From Brevundimonas vesicularis (GTDB taxonomy: Bacteria; Pseudomonadota; Alphaproteobacteria; Caulobacterales; Caulobacteraceae): 64,000 bases of DNA. Under the pieces are notes generated by a model. The model saw only the letters and a list, made by a program, of their open reading frames with translations. It was not told where the DNA came from and did not search any database. Below, one piece after another: positions 49,098 to 57,490 of the stretch; position 1 is the stretch's first letter; each line of letters starts with the position of its first letter. The stretch is from NCBI RefSeq assembly GCF_027886425.1, contig NZ_CP115671.1, positions 620,001 to 684,000 of the forward strand, given 5' to 3'. Both the position numbers and the translations under genes were made by a program.

Positions 49098-49577
49098 TCA
49101 GGCCGCTTCGGCCTTCTTCTCGGCCTGGCCTTCGATCAGCGGTTGGCCGGCGCCGATCTCGATACGGCGGGGCTTCAGCGCCTCGGGCAGCTCGCGCTTC
49201 AACGAGATCGACAGCAGGCCGTTGACCAGGTTGGCGTCGTTGACGACGACATAGTCGGCCAGCTGGAAGCGACGCTCGAAATCGCGCTCGGCCAAACCGC
49301 GGTGCAGATAGGTCTTCTGCGTCGCCGTATCGTCGTTGGCGGTCTTGCGGCCGGTCACGGTGAGCAGGTTTTCCTTCACCTCGATATTCAGCTCGTCGGG
49401 GCTGAAGCCGGCGACGGCGATCTCGATGCGATAGGCGTTCTCGCCCGTGGTCTCGATGTTATAGGGGGGATAACCCGTATCCTGGCTGGTCGCGCGCGAG
49501 GCGTTTTCCAGCAGATTGGCCAGACGGTCGAAGCCGACGGCCGAACGGTACAGCGGGGTGAAATCGTAGGTACGCAT
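49098..49577 (-). CDS. small heat-shock protein Hsp20 (IbpA-like)
   Basis: 159 residues from ATG 49577 (MRTYDFTPLYRSAVGFDRLA), with AGGAGG 6 bases upstream. An ATG at 49583 overlaps that site and is rejected. The alpha-crystallin domain is clear: PPYNIETTGENAYRIEIAVA, GFSPDELNIEVKENLLTVTG, KTYLHRGLAERDFERRFQLA. It keeps denatured proteins in a refoldable state. Convergent with rppH. Confidence 0.94.
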   Translation of the reverse strand: MRTYDFTPLYRSAVGFDRLANLLENASRATSQDTGYPPYNIETTGENAYRIEIAVAGFSPDELNIEVKENLLTVTGRKTANDDTATQKTYLHRGLAERDFERRFQLADYVVVNDANLVNGLLSISLKRELPEALKPRRIEIGAGQPLIEGQAEKKAEAA

Positions 49578-49848
49578 CAGCATCCTCCTGAGGATCAGCA
49601 AGGTTGAGCCGCCCGGCGTTTTGGCCCGGACGGTGGGAGATCAGATCGACGACCCGAAACCGGCGCCGTCAGTCTGGAGAACCCGAAATCGGCGTCCTCG
49701 GAAGCCAAGATGGGAACCGGCGAAACGGCGTCAAGGGCGCCGCCCGCACGATTTTGCTTGCGTCAAATCCGCCTGTGTCTCGCGAAGTTCATTTGCGCGG
49801 GCGGCCCGCCTGCCTATGGAGAACGACCTGAACCTGGAGCCCTCGATC

Positions 49849-50655
49849 ATGCGCCTTGCCGTCTACGGCCTCGCCGCCGTCCTGCTGTCCGCCGCCCCCG
49901 CCCTGGCCCAACAGTCGCCCCAGACCCAGGGCGCGTGGACGCCGCCGCGTTCGGCCCTGTCCAGCGCCATGCCGAGCTTCTCCGACGACACGGCCTTGCA
50001 GAGCGCCATCGCCGCCGAGACCCGCCCCGCCGCCGACCGGGCGCGCGACGTCTATCGTCATCCGTATGAATCCCTGACCTTCTGGGGCCTGACGCCGGGC
50101 ATGACGGTGGTGGAGATCGAGCCGGGCGGCGCCAGCTGGTGGCGGCACATCCTGGAGCCCTATGCGGCGGCGACCGGCGGGCGTTATGTGCCGGTCAATC
50201 GTCCGCTGGAAAGCATGGGCGTGGCGGATGGAACCGCCGACTTCATCCTGGTGGCCCGCGCCTTCCACAACTGGTCGCGCGACGGCCGGACCCAGCCGTA
50301 TCTGCAGGCCTTCTTCAAGGCCTTGAAGCCCGGCGGCGTGCTGGCCGTCGAACAGCACCGCAGCGCGGAGGGTCTGAATGTCGCTGACGTCGCCCCCACC
50401 GGCTATGTGCCTGAAAGCTATGTGATCCATGAGGCGCGCAACGCCGGCTTCGTGCTGGAGGCGCGCAGCGAGCTGAACGCCAATCCCAAGGACGACCACG
50501 ATCACCCGTTCGGGGTCTGGACCCTGCCGCCGATCCGCCAGTCGGCTGCGCGCAACGACCCGTCGGGCCGCACCCTGACGCCCGAGGAACGCGCCGCCTT
50601 CGACGCCATCGGCGAGAGCGACCGGATGACCCTGCGTTTCCGCAAGCCCGAATAG
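49849..50655 (+). CDS. exported class I methyltransferase-fold protein, copy 1
   Basis: 268 residues from ATG 49849, with a signal peptide (MRLAVYGLAAVLLSAAPALA); ATG 49816 is in frame upstream but would bury the signal. The body is a Rossmann methyltransferase fold: GLTPGMTVVEIEPGGASWWR (motif I), then VADGTADFILVARAFHNWSR, and KPGGVLAVEQHRSAEGL. C-terminal ESDRMTLRFRKPE is shared with the next gene. Periplasmic SAM is not known, so the role of this exported fold is unclear. Confidence 0.8.
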   Translation: MRLAVYGLAAVLLSAAPALAQQSPQTQGAWTPPRSALSSAMPSFSDDTALQSAIAAETRPAADRARDVYRHPYESLTFWGLTPGMTVVEIEPGGASWWRHILEPYAAATGGRYVPVNRPLESMGVADGTADFILVARAFHNWSRDGRTQPYLQAFFKALKPGGVLAVEQHRSAEGLNVADVAPTGYVPESYVIHEARNAGFVLEARSELNANPKDDHDHPFGVWTLPPIRQSAARNDPSGRTLTPEERAAFDAIGESDRMTLRFRKPE

Positions 50656-50750
50656 GCCGTCTTGCGTTTTGACCGGACCTGCGAACCCGATTAAGCCCAA
50701 GGCGTCAGGGTGCGTCGGACGCGGGTCCCGGCGTCCTGCGGAGGTTTTGA

Positions 50751-51671
50751 ATGGCTGATCGTCTGGCGAGCGCGAGCGGATTGTCGCGTCGGTTTCTGCT
50801 GAGCGGCGCTGCGGCGCTGGGGCTGACCGGCGTGGCGGCTTGCGGGCGTAAGGACGAGGCCGCAAAGGCGCCCGCCGCGCCGCCCACACCCGCCGGGCCG
50901 CCGGAAGGCTCGCTGGAATGGGTAGTTGAGGGATCGTGGCGCTCGGCCCAGGACAAGGCGCGCGACGCCTTCCGTCACCCGATGGAGACGCTGCGGTTCT
51001 TCGGACTTCAACCCAAGATGACGGTGGTGGAGTTCTGGCCCGGCAGCGGCTGGTACACCGAAATCCTGGCGCCCTATCTGGCCAAGGGGGCGGGAACCTA
51101 TGTCGCCGCCCTGTTCCCCGAGGGGCCGACCGCCGATCCGGCGCAGGCCGTGCTGAACACCGCCTTCCGCACCCGGTTCTCCAGCGACAAGAAGCTCTAT
51201 GGAGAACCGCAGTTTTCGGTCTTCGGCGCGGGGTCCGGTCCGGTGATCGCGGCGGGTACGGCCGAGATGTGCCTGTTCATGCGGACCCTGCATGGCTGGA
51301 TGGCGGCTGGCATTGCGGAAAAGGCCTTCGCCGACGCCTTCGCCGCCCTTCGCCCGGGCGGCATCCTGGGCGTCGAGCAACATCGACTGTCCCCGGCGGA
51401 GGACCAGGATCCGGTCGCGGCCAATGGCTATGTCCAGGAAGCCTTCGTGCGCCAGTTGGCGGCCGAAGCGGGCTTCGTCTTCGTCGAGGCGTCCGAGATC
51501 AACGCCAATCCGGAAGACACCAAGGACCACCCGTTCGGCGTCGATACCCTGGCGCCCACGCGCTTGACGGCGCCGCGCGGCGAACCGGCGGACCCCGCCT
51601 TCGACCGCTCCAAATATGACGCGATCGGCGAGAGCGATCGCATGACCTTGAAGTTCAGGAAGCCCGAGTGA
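50751..51671 (+). CDS. exported class I methyltransferase-fold protein, copy 2
   Basis: 306 residues. The N-terminus has a twin-arginine-type SRRFLLSGAAALGLTGVAAC with a lipobox, so it is likely a Tat-exported lipoprotein. The body parallels the preceding gene: RDAFRHPMETLRFFGLQPKM, TVVEFWPGSGWYTEILAPYL (motif I), MRTLHGWMA, and ending ESDRMTLKFRKPE. The two genes are tandem paralogues of a family seen in Caulobacterales. Tat export of a cofactor-binding fold suggests it carries its ligand from the cytoplasm. It overlaps the next gene (GTGA). Confidence 0.8.
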   Translation: MADRLASASGLSRRFLLSGAAALGLTGVAACGRKDEAAKAPAAPPTPAGPPEGSLEWVVEGSWRSAQDKARDAFRHPMETLRFFGLQPKMTVVEFWPGSGWYTEILAPYLAKGAGTYVAALFPEGPTADPAQAVLNTAFRTRFSSDKKLYGEPQFSVFGAGSGPVIAAGTAEMCLFMRTLHGWMAAGIAEKAFADAFAALRPGGILGVEQHRLSPAEDQDPVAANGYVQEAFVRQLAAEAGFVFVEASEINANPEDTKDHPFGVDTLAPTRLTAPRGEPADPAFDRSKYDAIGESDRMTLKFRKPE

Positions 51672-52702
51672 ACCGCGCCCAAGCCTTCGCCGCCAACGCC
51701 CCGCTGATGGGGGTTCCCGGCGCCTATCCGCCGCCCGGCGGAAAGGGCGACTGGTTTCGCGGCGCAGGCGGAATGCGGCTGCGCGCCGGGCTGTGGAAGC
51801 CGTCGCATCTCGCTGCGGACAAGGTGCGCGGCACCGTGGTGCTCAGCCCCGGCCGCACCGAGCCGATCGAGAAATACTATGAGGTGATCGGCAATTTCCT
51901 GGCGCGCGGTTGGTGCGTGCTGACCCACGACTGGCGCGGCCAGGGGCTGTCGGCGCGGCTGTTGCCCGACCGGCTGAAGGGTCACGCCCGTGCGGTCGAG
52001 GAGTTTCTGGACGACTACAACCGCCTGCTGAACGCCTATGAGGACCATTGCCCCAAGCCGTGGATCATGGTCGGCCACTCGATGGGCGCCTGTCTGAATC
52101 TTTTGTCGCTGGAAAGCGGCGAGGACCGGTTCGCCGGCGCGGTTCTGTCCAGCCCCATGCTGCGCATCAAGACCGGAAAACGGTCGATGTGGTCGGTCAA
52201 GCTGGTGGTGCGCTGGAACATCCGCCACGGCCAGGCCGGCGACTATATCCTGGGCGACCCCGACGATCCGTTCGATCACAACTTCGCCGAAGACGCCCTG
52301 ACCTCGGACGAAACCCGCTATGAGATGTGGCGTCAGCAGCTCTATGCCTGCCCGCACCTGGCCATCGGCGGTCCCACCTATGGTTGGCTGGCCTTTGCGC
52401 TGGACGCCGGCGAGCGCGCGCTGAAGCCCAAGGCTCTGAAGGCGGTCAAGGCGCCGGTCGTGATCGTCCAGGCCAGCGCCGACGACGTGGTTTGGAAGCA
52501 GACCAACCAATGGGCCGCCAAACGCATCCCGCGCGGCCGCTACGTCGAGGTCGCCGGCGCCAAGCACGAGGTCATCATGGAGGCCGACGACCTGCGCGCC
52601 GTCTTCCTGAACGAGTTCGACGCCATGGCCGATTTGGTCGCGCCTACGACCGACGCGGCCGCCGATCCTTCGGCGAGGACTGCAGACGTGGCGGCGGTTT
52701 GA
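51668..52702 (+). CDS. alpha/beta hydrolase, lysophospholipase/monoglyceride lipase type
   Basis: 344 residues from GTG 51668, coupled to the methyltransferase-fold gene. Nucleophile Ser in MVGHSMGACLNLL, lid and oxyanion region VVLSPGRTEPIEKYYEV and HDWRGQGLSARLLPD, and the catalytic Asp and His in VIVQASADDVVW and AGAKHEVIME. It acts on lipid or acyl-glycerol esters. The disordered alanine-rich tail is not typical. No signal peptide. Confidence 0.88.
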   Translation: MNRAQAFAANAPLMGVPGAYPPPGGKGDWFRGAGGMRLRAGLWKPSHLAADKVRGTVVLSPGRTEPIEKYYEVIGNFLARGWCVLTHDWRGQGLSARLLPDRLKGHARAVEEFLDDYNRLLNAYEDHCPKPWIMVGHSMGACLNLLSLESGEDRFAGAVLSSPMLRIKTGKRSMWSVKLVVRWNIRHGQAGDYILGDPDDPFDHNFAEDALTSDETRYEMWRQQLYACPHLAIGGPTYGWLAFALDAGERALKPKALKAVKAPVVIVQASADDVVWKQTNQWAAKRIPRGRYVEVAGAKHEVIMEADDLRAVFLNEFDAMADLVAPTTDAAADPSARTADVAAV

Positions 52703-52706
52703 TCGT

Positions 52707-53276
52707 TTAGGCGGCGGTTTCGGTGCGCCAGCGTCGGTCGATCGTCTGGGTGACGCCGCATAGCTGCAGGAAGGCGACGGCGACGCCGGGGCCGGTCTCG
52801 GCCTTGACCAGCAGGGGCAGAACGATCCACTCGCGCGGGAAGCGCATCACCATCACGTCGTCGCTGGCGCGCAGGTGCGGGCAGTATTTCATCGAGCGAT
52901 CCACGCAGCGGCGGTGCAGGGGCGCGATCGAGCCGGCGTCGATCATCACCCGGTCGTCGGCGATGTCGGCGCGAACCTGACCGCCGCGCGCTCTGAGCTG
53001 ACCGGCGCATCGTCGCGCGGCGATCTGGGTCCAGCGATCGCCCTCCTCAGTTGGCTCGCCGCACATCGGGCACAGCATGCGCGCGACCGTGAGGCGCTGT
53101 CGGACCAGATGATTCTTCGAATATTGCGGTTTGCCGGCGCCGGGCGCGCTGGCCTGCATCAGGGCGAGACGACCGCCGACGGTTCGGCACGGTGCGGCGC
53201 CCGTAATCTCTTCGCCGCTCCAACTCGTGACCCAGGGCACGTCGACGCCGACAACCAGTTTGGACAGCCCAGCCAT
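52707..53276 (-). CDS. zinc-ribbon-like hypothetical protein
   Basis: 189 residues from ATG 53276. Contains MLCPMCGEPTEEGDRWTQIA, a C-x2-C metal-binding motif, and later cysteines (RRCAGQLRARG, HRRCVDRSMKYCPHL) that could complete a site. The rest is basic. No known family. It ends 5 bases from the hydrolase stop. Confidence 0.6.
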   Translation of the reverse strand: MAGLSKLVVGVDVPWVTSWSGEEITGAAPCRTVGGRLALMQASAPGAGKPQYSKNHLVRQRLTVARMLCPMCGEPTEEGDRWTQIAARRCAGQLRARGGQVRADIADDRVMIDAGSIAPLHRRCVDRSMKYCPHLRASDDVMVMRFPREWIVLPLLVKAETGPGVAVAFLQLCGVTQTIDRRWRTETAA

Positions 53277-53351
53277 CGAAATCCGTCCCCTCAACCGTCC
53301 GCACCCTGACGCCGTCTCTCGACCTGCGTCAATATGCGCCAGGTGAGAGGT

Positions 53352-54137
53352 TCAGGCGGCTGCGCGTTTCAGCGTCACCAGGGCCTGATCGATCAGGCGC
53401 GCGTCACCGACGGCGAGGACCTGGCCCCTGTCGTCCGGCGCTGCGCCGCGCCAGTTGACGACCTTGCCGCCCGCCGCCTCGATGACAGGCACAAGGGCGG
53501 ACCAGTCCCAAGGCTTCAGGCTGGTCTCGGCGACCAAATCCATCTTGCCCGCCGCCACCATGGCGTAGGCGTAGGCGTCGCAGCCCAGACGCGCCAGGCG
53601 GGCGGTGGCGCGGATCTGGGTCCAGGCGCCCAGTTCGGAGCCGTTGAAGATGTCGGGGTCCGTGGTCGAGATGACGGCGTCGGTCAACTTCTCGCAGGAC
53701 CGCACGGCCAGCGGCGTCTCGACATCGCCGCGCAACAGGCGCGCGCCGGACGGGCCGCCGATAAAGATTTCGTCCAGATAGGGCTGGGCGATCACGCCGA
53801 CGGTCGGCTTTCCGTCCGTGCGCAGGGCGATCAGCGTGGTCCACAGCGGCAGGCCCGAGATGAAGGCGCGCGTGCCATCGATGGGATCCAACACCCAGAC
53901 GTGCTCGACGTCCGGCCGATCCTCGCCATACTCCTCGCCGATGACGCCGTGGTCGGGATAGCGGGCGGCAATCAGGCGGCGGATGGCGGCCTCAGCCTGC
54001 TTGTCGGCTTCTGTGACGGGATCGAAGCCAGCCGCGCCGCCCTTGTCCTCATGCCCGATGTCCGAGCGGAAGAAGGGCAGGGTCACACGCGCGGCTTCGC
54101 GCGCCAGTTCGATGGCGAAGGCTTCGTATTCGGTCAT
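53352..54137 (-). CDS. hisN: histidinol-phosphatase, inositol monophosphatase family
   Basis: 261 residues. Metal sites of the IMPase family: GEEYGEDRPD, then WVLDPIDGTRAFISGLPLW (D-P-x-D-G-T) and CDAYAYAMVAAGKMDLVAE, WDWSALVPVIEAAGG. The wording DPVTEADKQAEAAIRRLI is typical of HisN. It removes phosphate from histidinol phosphate; other IMPase-type activities cannot be excluded from sequence alone. Confidence 0.88.
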   Translation of the reverse strand: MTEYEAFAIELAREAARVTLPFFRSDIGHEDKGGAAGFDPVTEADKQAEAAIRRLIAARYPDHGVIGEEYGEDRPDVEHVWVLDPIDGTRAFISGLPLWTTLIALRTDGKPTVGVIAQPYLDEIFIGGPSGARLLRGDVETPLAVRSCEKLTDAVISTTDPDIFNGSELGAWTQIRATARLARLGCDAYAYAMVAAGKMDLVAETSLKPWDWSALVPVIEAAGGKVVNWRGAAPDDRGQVLAVGDARLIDQALVTLKRAAA

Positions 54138-54178
54138 GGGGCTCCCTTACCGCGCTTTCGCCGGCATGGGCGCCCCTT

Positions 54179-54229
54179 GAGACGTGTAGATCAGGGAGAC
54201 GTGCAGATCAGGCAGACGCGCAGATCAGG
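54179..54229. repeat. three imperfect 17-base tandem repeats
   Basis: GAGACGTGTAGATCAGG, GAGACGTGCAGATCAGG and CAGACGCGCAGATCAGG in direct tandem. The last unit includes the stop of the XRE gene, so the repeats lie at the 3' end of that gene and just downstream. Confidence 0.85.
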
Positions 54230-54605
54230 CGGCGGCCGCGTCGCCCGCGTGCAGGGACTTGGCCAGATCCAGCAAACGCCGGCGGGGCCGTTCGTCCAGC
54301 TGATAGTAGGCCTGGATCAGGTCCAGCGTTTCTTTGCGAGAAAAGACTTCGCCGCCCTTGGGCGCGGGCGCGTCGCCCTCCATCGCCTCGGCCAGGCCAT
54401 CGTAGAAATAGGCGACGGGGGTTTCGAGCGCCTCGGCCAACTGCCACAGGCGCGCGGCGGAGATGCGGTTGGCGCCGCATTCGTACTTCTGAATCTGCTG
54501 AAAGCGGATGCCGACCTGAACGGCCAACTGCTGCTGGGTCAGGCCCAGCAGGCGGCGACGGCGGCGCAGGCGGCGGCCCAGATGAAGGTCGATGTCGTCG
54601 GCCAT
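54225..54605 (-). CDS. XRE-family transcriptional regulator
   Basis: 126 residues from ATG 54605 (MADDIDLHLGRRLRRRRRLL). The HTH runs over residues 10-65 (GLTQQQLAVQVGIRFQQIQK, YECGANRISAARLWQLAEAL). The C-terminal half is a helical dimerisation region (ETLDLIQAYYQLDERPRRRL). This is a common family in Caulobacterales, some members of which control cell-cycle or stress genes. Target unknown. Confidence 0.88.
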   Translation of the reverse strand: MADDIDLHLGRRLRRRRRLLGLTQQQLAVQVGIRFQQIQKYECGANRISAARLWQLAEALETPVAYFYDGLAEAMEGDAPAPKGGEVFSRKETLDLIQAYYQLDERPRRRLLDLAKSLHAGDAAAA

Positions 54606-54793
54606 GACGGTGATCCTCGTCTCGACGTCTGTCCCGATGCGGGACGACACGCGTCGATCACGGCAATCCCCATGCCGGATCGCGCCAGAGGCGAATTCGG
54701 CCTTATTGCGGCGAGGGCGAACGAAGGACGCAACCGTATGGCCCGAGCCGCATTTACTGCAACAGCTTGGCTTTTAAAGGAAGGAACCACAGC

Positions 54794-55048
54794 ATGGGTC
54801 TCGGAATCATTGGTTGGCTCGTCATCGGCATCGTCGCCGGCTGGCTGGCTGAAAAGGTCATGGGTCGCAATCACGGCCTGCTGACGAACCTGATCGTCGG
54901 CGTCATCGGCGCTCTGCTCGGCGGCTTCATCTCGAACAACGTCTTCGGCACGCCGGTCGGCGGCTTCAACTTCGTCACCCTGATCGTGGCGTTCCTGGGC
55001 GCCTGCCTGCTGCTGTTCCTTCTGGGACTGGTCAAGCGTCGCGCTTGA
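54794..55048 (+). CDS. GlsB/YeaQ/YmgE-type stress membrane protein
   Basis: 84 residues with AAGGAAGG upstream of ATG 54794. Three hydrophobic helices with glycine-rich packing (GLGIIGWLVIGIVAGWLAEK, LIVGVIGALLGGFI, TLIVAFLGACLLLFLLGLV), the family pattern of transglycosylase-associated stress proteins. Induced by envelope stress in other bacteria. A strong terminator follows. Confidence 0.9.
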   Translation: MGLGIIGWLVIGIVAGWLAEKVMGRNHGLLTNLIVGVIGALLGGFISNNVFGTPVGGFNFVTLIVAFLGACLLLFLLGLVKRRA

Positions 55049-55069
55049 TCCGACAGTTGGTCGATAAGG

Positions 55070-55097
55070 AAAAGGGCGGCTCACGAGCCGCCCTTTT
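55070..55097 (+). terminator. rho-independent terminator after GlsB-type gene
   Basis: A 13-bp stem (AAAAGGGCGGCTC / GAGCCGCCCTTTT) with a two-base loop and a following T run. Confidence 0.92.
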
Positions 55098-55135
55098 TGC
55101 TGCGCCACTGCCTCCGCTGGCTTGCGGGCAGTCGA

Positions 55136-55168
55136 AAGGGCGGCCGGGAAACCCGACCGCCCTTGATC
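55136..55168 (-). terminator. hairpin terminator after 55190 gene
   Basis: AAGGGCGG and CCGCCCTT pair around an inner GGG/CCC stem. On the minus strand it is followed by T residues, ending the secreted-protein transcript. Confidence 0.75.
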
Positions 55169-55189
55169 ATTCAGCCTTGGAAGACTGAC

Positions 55190-55681
55190 TTACTGCGGCT
55201 CGGTCGGAGCCGGCGAGGCGCTGTCCGGAGCCGGGGTCGCAGGTTCTGTGGTCGCCGGATCGGTCGGTTCGGCCGCAGGTTCCGCGGTCGGCGCGGGAGC
55301 GGCGGCCGGATCAGCGGCGGGGGCTGCCGGGGCGCCGGCGATAGGAGCGGCGGCGTCAAACTCGGCCTTCGTGTAGGCCACCACGACGCCGGTTCCTTCC
55401 TGACGGATGCCGCTCAGCGGCACGGCGCGAAGTTGGCCGTCGGCGCCGCGGACGGTAAGCTCCTGCTTGCCTTCAGCATTGTTCTGAACGCCTTCCAGCT
55501 TGCCCAGCTCGCCATCAGGACCGGAAACGCTCGATCCGGGGTTCAGCGACAGCGATTGCTGCGAGGACGCGGCGGCGGCAGGGGCGGCGGCGGGAGCGGG
55601 CGTGGTTTCTTGCGCCAGAGCCGGCGCGACGGTCATGAAGGCGGCTGCAGCGCCAGCCAGAAGAGCGGTCTTGATATTCAT
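55190..55681 (-). CDS. secreted alanine/proline-rich protein
   Basis: 163 residues with a signal peptide (MNIKTALLAGAAAAFMTVAP ending ALAQ). The middle (about residues 45-110) is a small PRC-barrel-like beta unit (SVSGPDGELGKLEGVQNNAE, GKQELTVRGADGQLRAVPLS). The C-terminal 50 residues are low complexity, rich in A, P, T and D. Likely periplasmic; function unknown. Similar small proteins are abundant in Caulobacterales. Confidence 0.75.
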   Translation of the reverse strand: MNIKTALLAGAAAAFMTVAPALAQETTPAPAAAPAAAASSQQSLSLNPGSSVSGPDGELGKLEGVQNNAEGKQELTVRGADGQLRAVPLSGIRQEGTGVVVAYTKAEFDAAAPIAGAPAAPAADPAAAPAPTAEPAAEPTDPATTEPATPAPDSASPAPTEPQ

Positions 55682-55834
55682 GGGTCATCCCCAGTTGCAC
55701 GGGCCCGACGCCCGCACCCCTATATACTCGCTCTGTTACGGATTGTTTCGTATGCCCCGAAATGACCTTGGCAGCGCCCCGGTTGGACGATTCTTGGTCT
55801 ATGTTCGGGCGATCCGCGATTCGAGAGGCCACGT

Positions 55835-57490
55835 TTGTCCAGCCGCCCCCGGCACACATCCGGTCTGATCCGCCGACTGGCGGGTCTGGCCTTCGAACTG
55901 ACGCCCCAGATCTTTGCGGTGGTGGCCTTTGGCGCAGGCGCGCTGATGCTGGCCTCTGCGGTGACGCCCGAGTTCGACAGTCGGCTGCGTCAGCTGACGG
56001 GCGTCGTGTCTCCCATCCTGATCGACCTGTCGCACTTCGTCGGCAGCATCGCCGGTTTCCTTCTTCTGCTCTTGTCGGCGGGTCTATGGCGGCGTCGACG
56101 CGGCGCCTATTGGGCCGCCCTGCTCGTCCTAGCGGCCGGGGCGGTGTTCTCGGTGCTGAAGGGTCTGGACTGGCAGCAGGCGACGGATCTGCTGGTCGTC
56201 GCCGCGCTCCTGGCGCCGTGCCGCACGGCCTTCAACCGGCGCTCGCGTCTCAGCGAGCCGCTGCGGCCCAGCTGGCTGTTGCTGCTGACGGCGGTGGTGG
56301 CGGCCATGCTGTGGCTGGGCTTCTTCGCCTATCGCGACGTCGCCTATAATGACGAGCTGTGGTGGCGCTTCCTGAGTGATCGCCAGGCGTCCGGCTTCCT
56401 GCGGGCCGGGCTGGTTCTGGCGATCCTGACGCTGGTGGTGGCCGGCCGCTCGCTATTGAGCTCGCCGGGCGCCCACAGTCACGGACCGGCCAACAAGGCC
56501 GACATCGATCGCGCGCTCCAGGCGTTGCAGACGGCTGATACGGCCACGCCCGAGGCCTGGCTGGCCATGCTGGGCGACAAGGCGCTGATGTTCAGCCCGT
56601 CGGGTTCCAGCTTCCTGGCCTATCGCGTGCGAGGCCGGCGCTGGATCGCCATGGGCGAACCGGCCGGGCTCAAGAGCGAACGGCTGGAGTTGCTGTGGTC
56701 CTTCGCCGAGATGGCCGACAGTTATGGTGGGGCGGCGGTCTTCTATTCGGTCAGCGAAGAGGTGCTGGGCGATCTTGCGACCATGGGGCTGGCGGTGCGC
56801 AAGGTCGGCGAGACGGCCGTGATTGACGCCCACCGCTTCTCCATCGAGGGCAAGGGCAAGCAGAACCTTCGCACAGCCATCAATCGCGCCGAGCGTGAAG
56901 GCTCCTCGTTCGAGGTTCTTCCGCCCGGTTCGGCCGCAGCGATCGCGGACGAGCTGCGCGAGATTTCGGACGCCTGGCTGGCCATGCACGAGGGCTCGGA
57001 GAAATCCTTCTCCTTGGGGCGCTTCGACGTCGACTATCTGGACCTGACGCCGCTGGCGGTGGTCAAGGAGGGCGGCCGCATCGTCGCCTTCGCCAATCTG
57101 CTGACCTCGCCGGACGAGGCAGCGGTGGATCTGATGCGCCATCGGCCGGACGCGCCGCATGGGGTGATGGACTATCTGTTCATCCGCTGCGCCCAATGGG
57201 CCAAGGCGGAAGGCCTGGCCAGCTTCGACCTGGGCATGGCCCCGCTGGCCGGGCTGGAGGATCGTCGCATCGCGCCGGTCTTCGCCCGTGTCGGCGCCCT
57301 GGTGTTCGAAGAGGGCGGGGCGCTCTACGGCTTCCAGGGTCTGCGCAGCTACAAGGCCAAGTTCGGCCCGGACTGGCGCTCGCGCTTCATCGCCGCGCCG
57401 GTTTCGACGCCGCTGCCGCTGGCCCTGCTGGACGTGGCTTTGCTGACCAGCGGCGGCTGGCTGGGAATGCTGGGGCTGAAGAAGGCCTAG
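55835..57490 (+). CDS. MprF-like phosphatidylglycerol aminoacyltransferase (DUF2156)
   Basis: 551 residues from TTG 55835 with GAGAGG upstream. The N-terminal part has about six membrane helices (AVVAFGAGALMLASAVTPEF, SIAGFLLLLLSAGLW, and more). The C-terminal 300 residues are the GNAT-like acyltransferase domain: KALMFSPSGSSFLAYRVRGR, EKSFSLGRFDVDYLDLTPLA, SFDLGMAPLAGLEDRRIAPV, LYGFQGLRSYKAKFGPDWRS. It would attach an amino acid to phosphatidylglycerol and change surface charge. The membrane part is shorter than the full flippase of MprF. Confidence 0.85.
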   Translation: MSSRPRHTSGLIRRLAGLAFELTPQIFAVVAFGAGALMLASAVTPEFDSRLRQLTGVVSPILIDLSHFVGSIAGFLLLLLSAGLWRRRRGAYWAALLVLAAGAVFSVLKGLDWQQATDLLVVAALLAPCRTAFNRRSRLSEPLRPSWLLLLTAVVAAMLWLGFFAYRDVAYNDELWWRFLSDRQASGFLRAGLVLAILTLVVAGRSLLSSPGAHSHGPANKADIDRALQALQTADTATPEAWLAMLGDKALMFSPSGSSFLAYRVRGRRWIAMGEPAGLKSERLELLWSFAEMADSYGGAAVFYSVSEEVLGDLATMGLAVRKVGETAVIDAHRFSIEGKGKQNLRTAINRAEREGSSFEVLPPGSAAAIADELREISDAWLAMHEGSEKSFSLGRFDVDYLDLTPLAVVKEGGRIVAFANLLTSPDEAAVDLMRHRPDAPHGVMDYLFIRCAQWAKAEGLASFDLGMAPLAGLEDRRIAPVFARVGALVFEEGGALYGFQGLRSYKAKFGPDWRSRFIAAPVSTPLPLALLDVALLTSGGWLGMLGLKKA

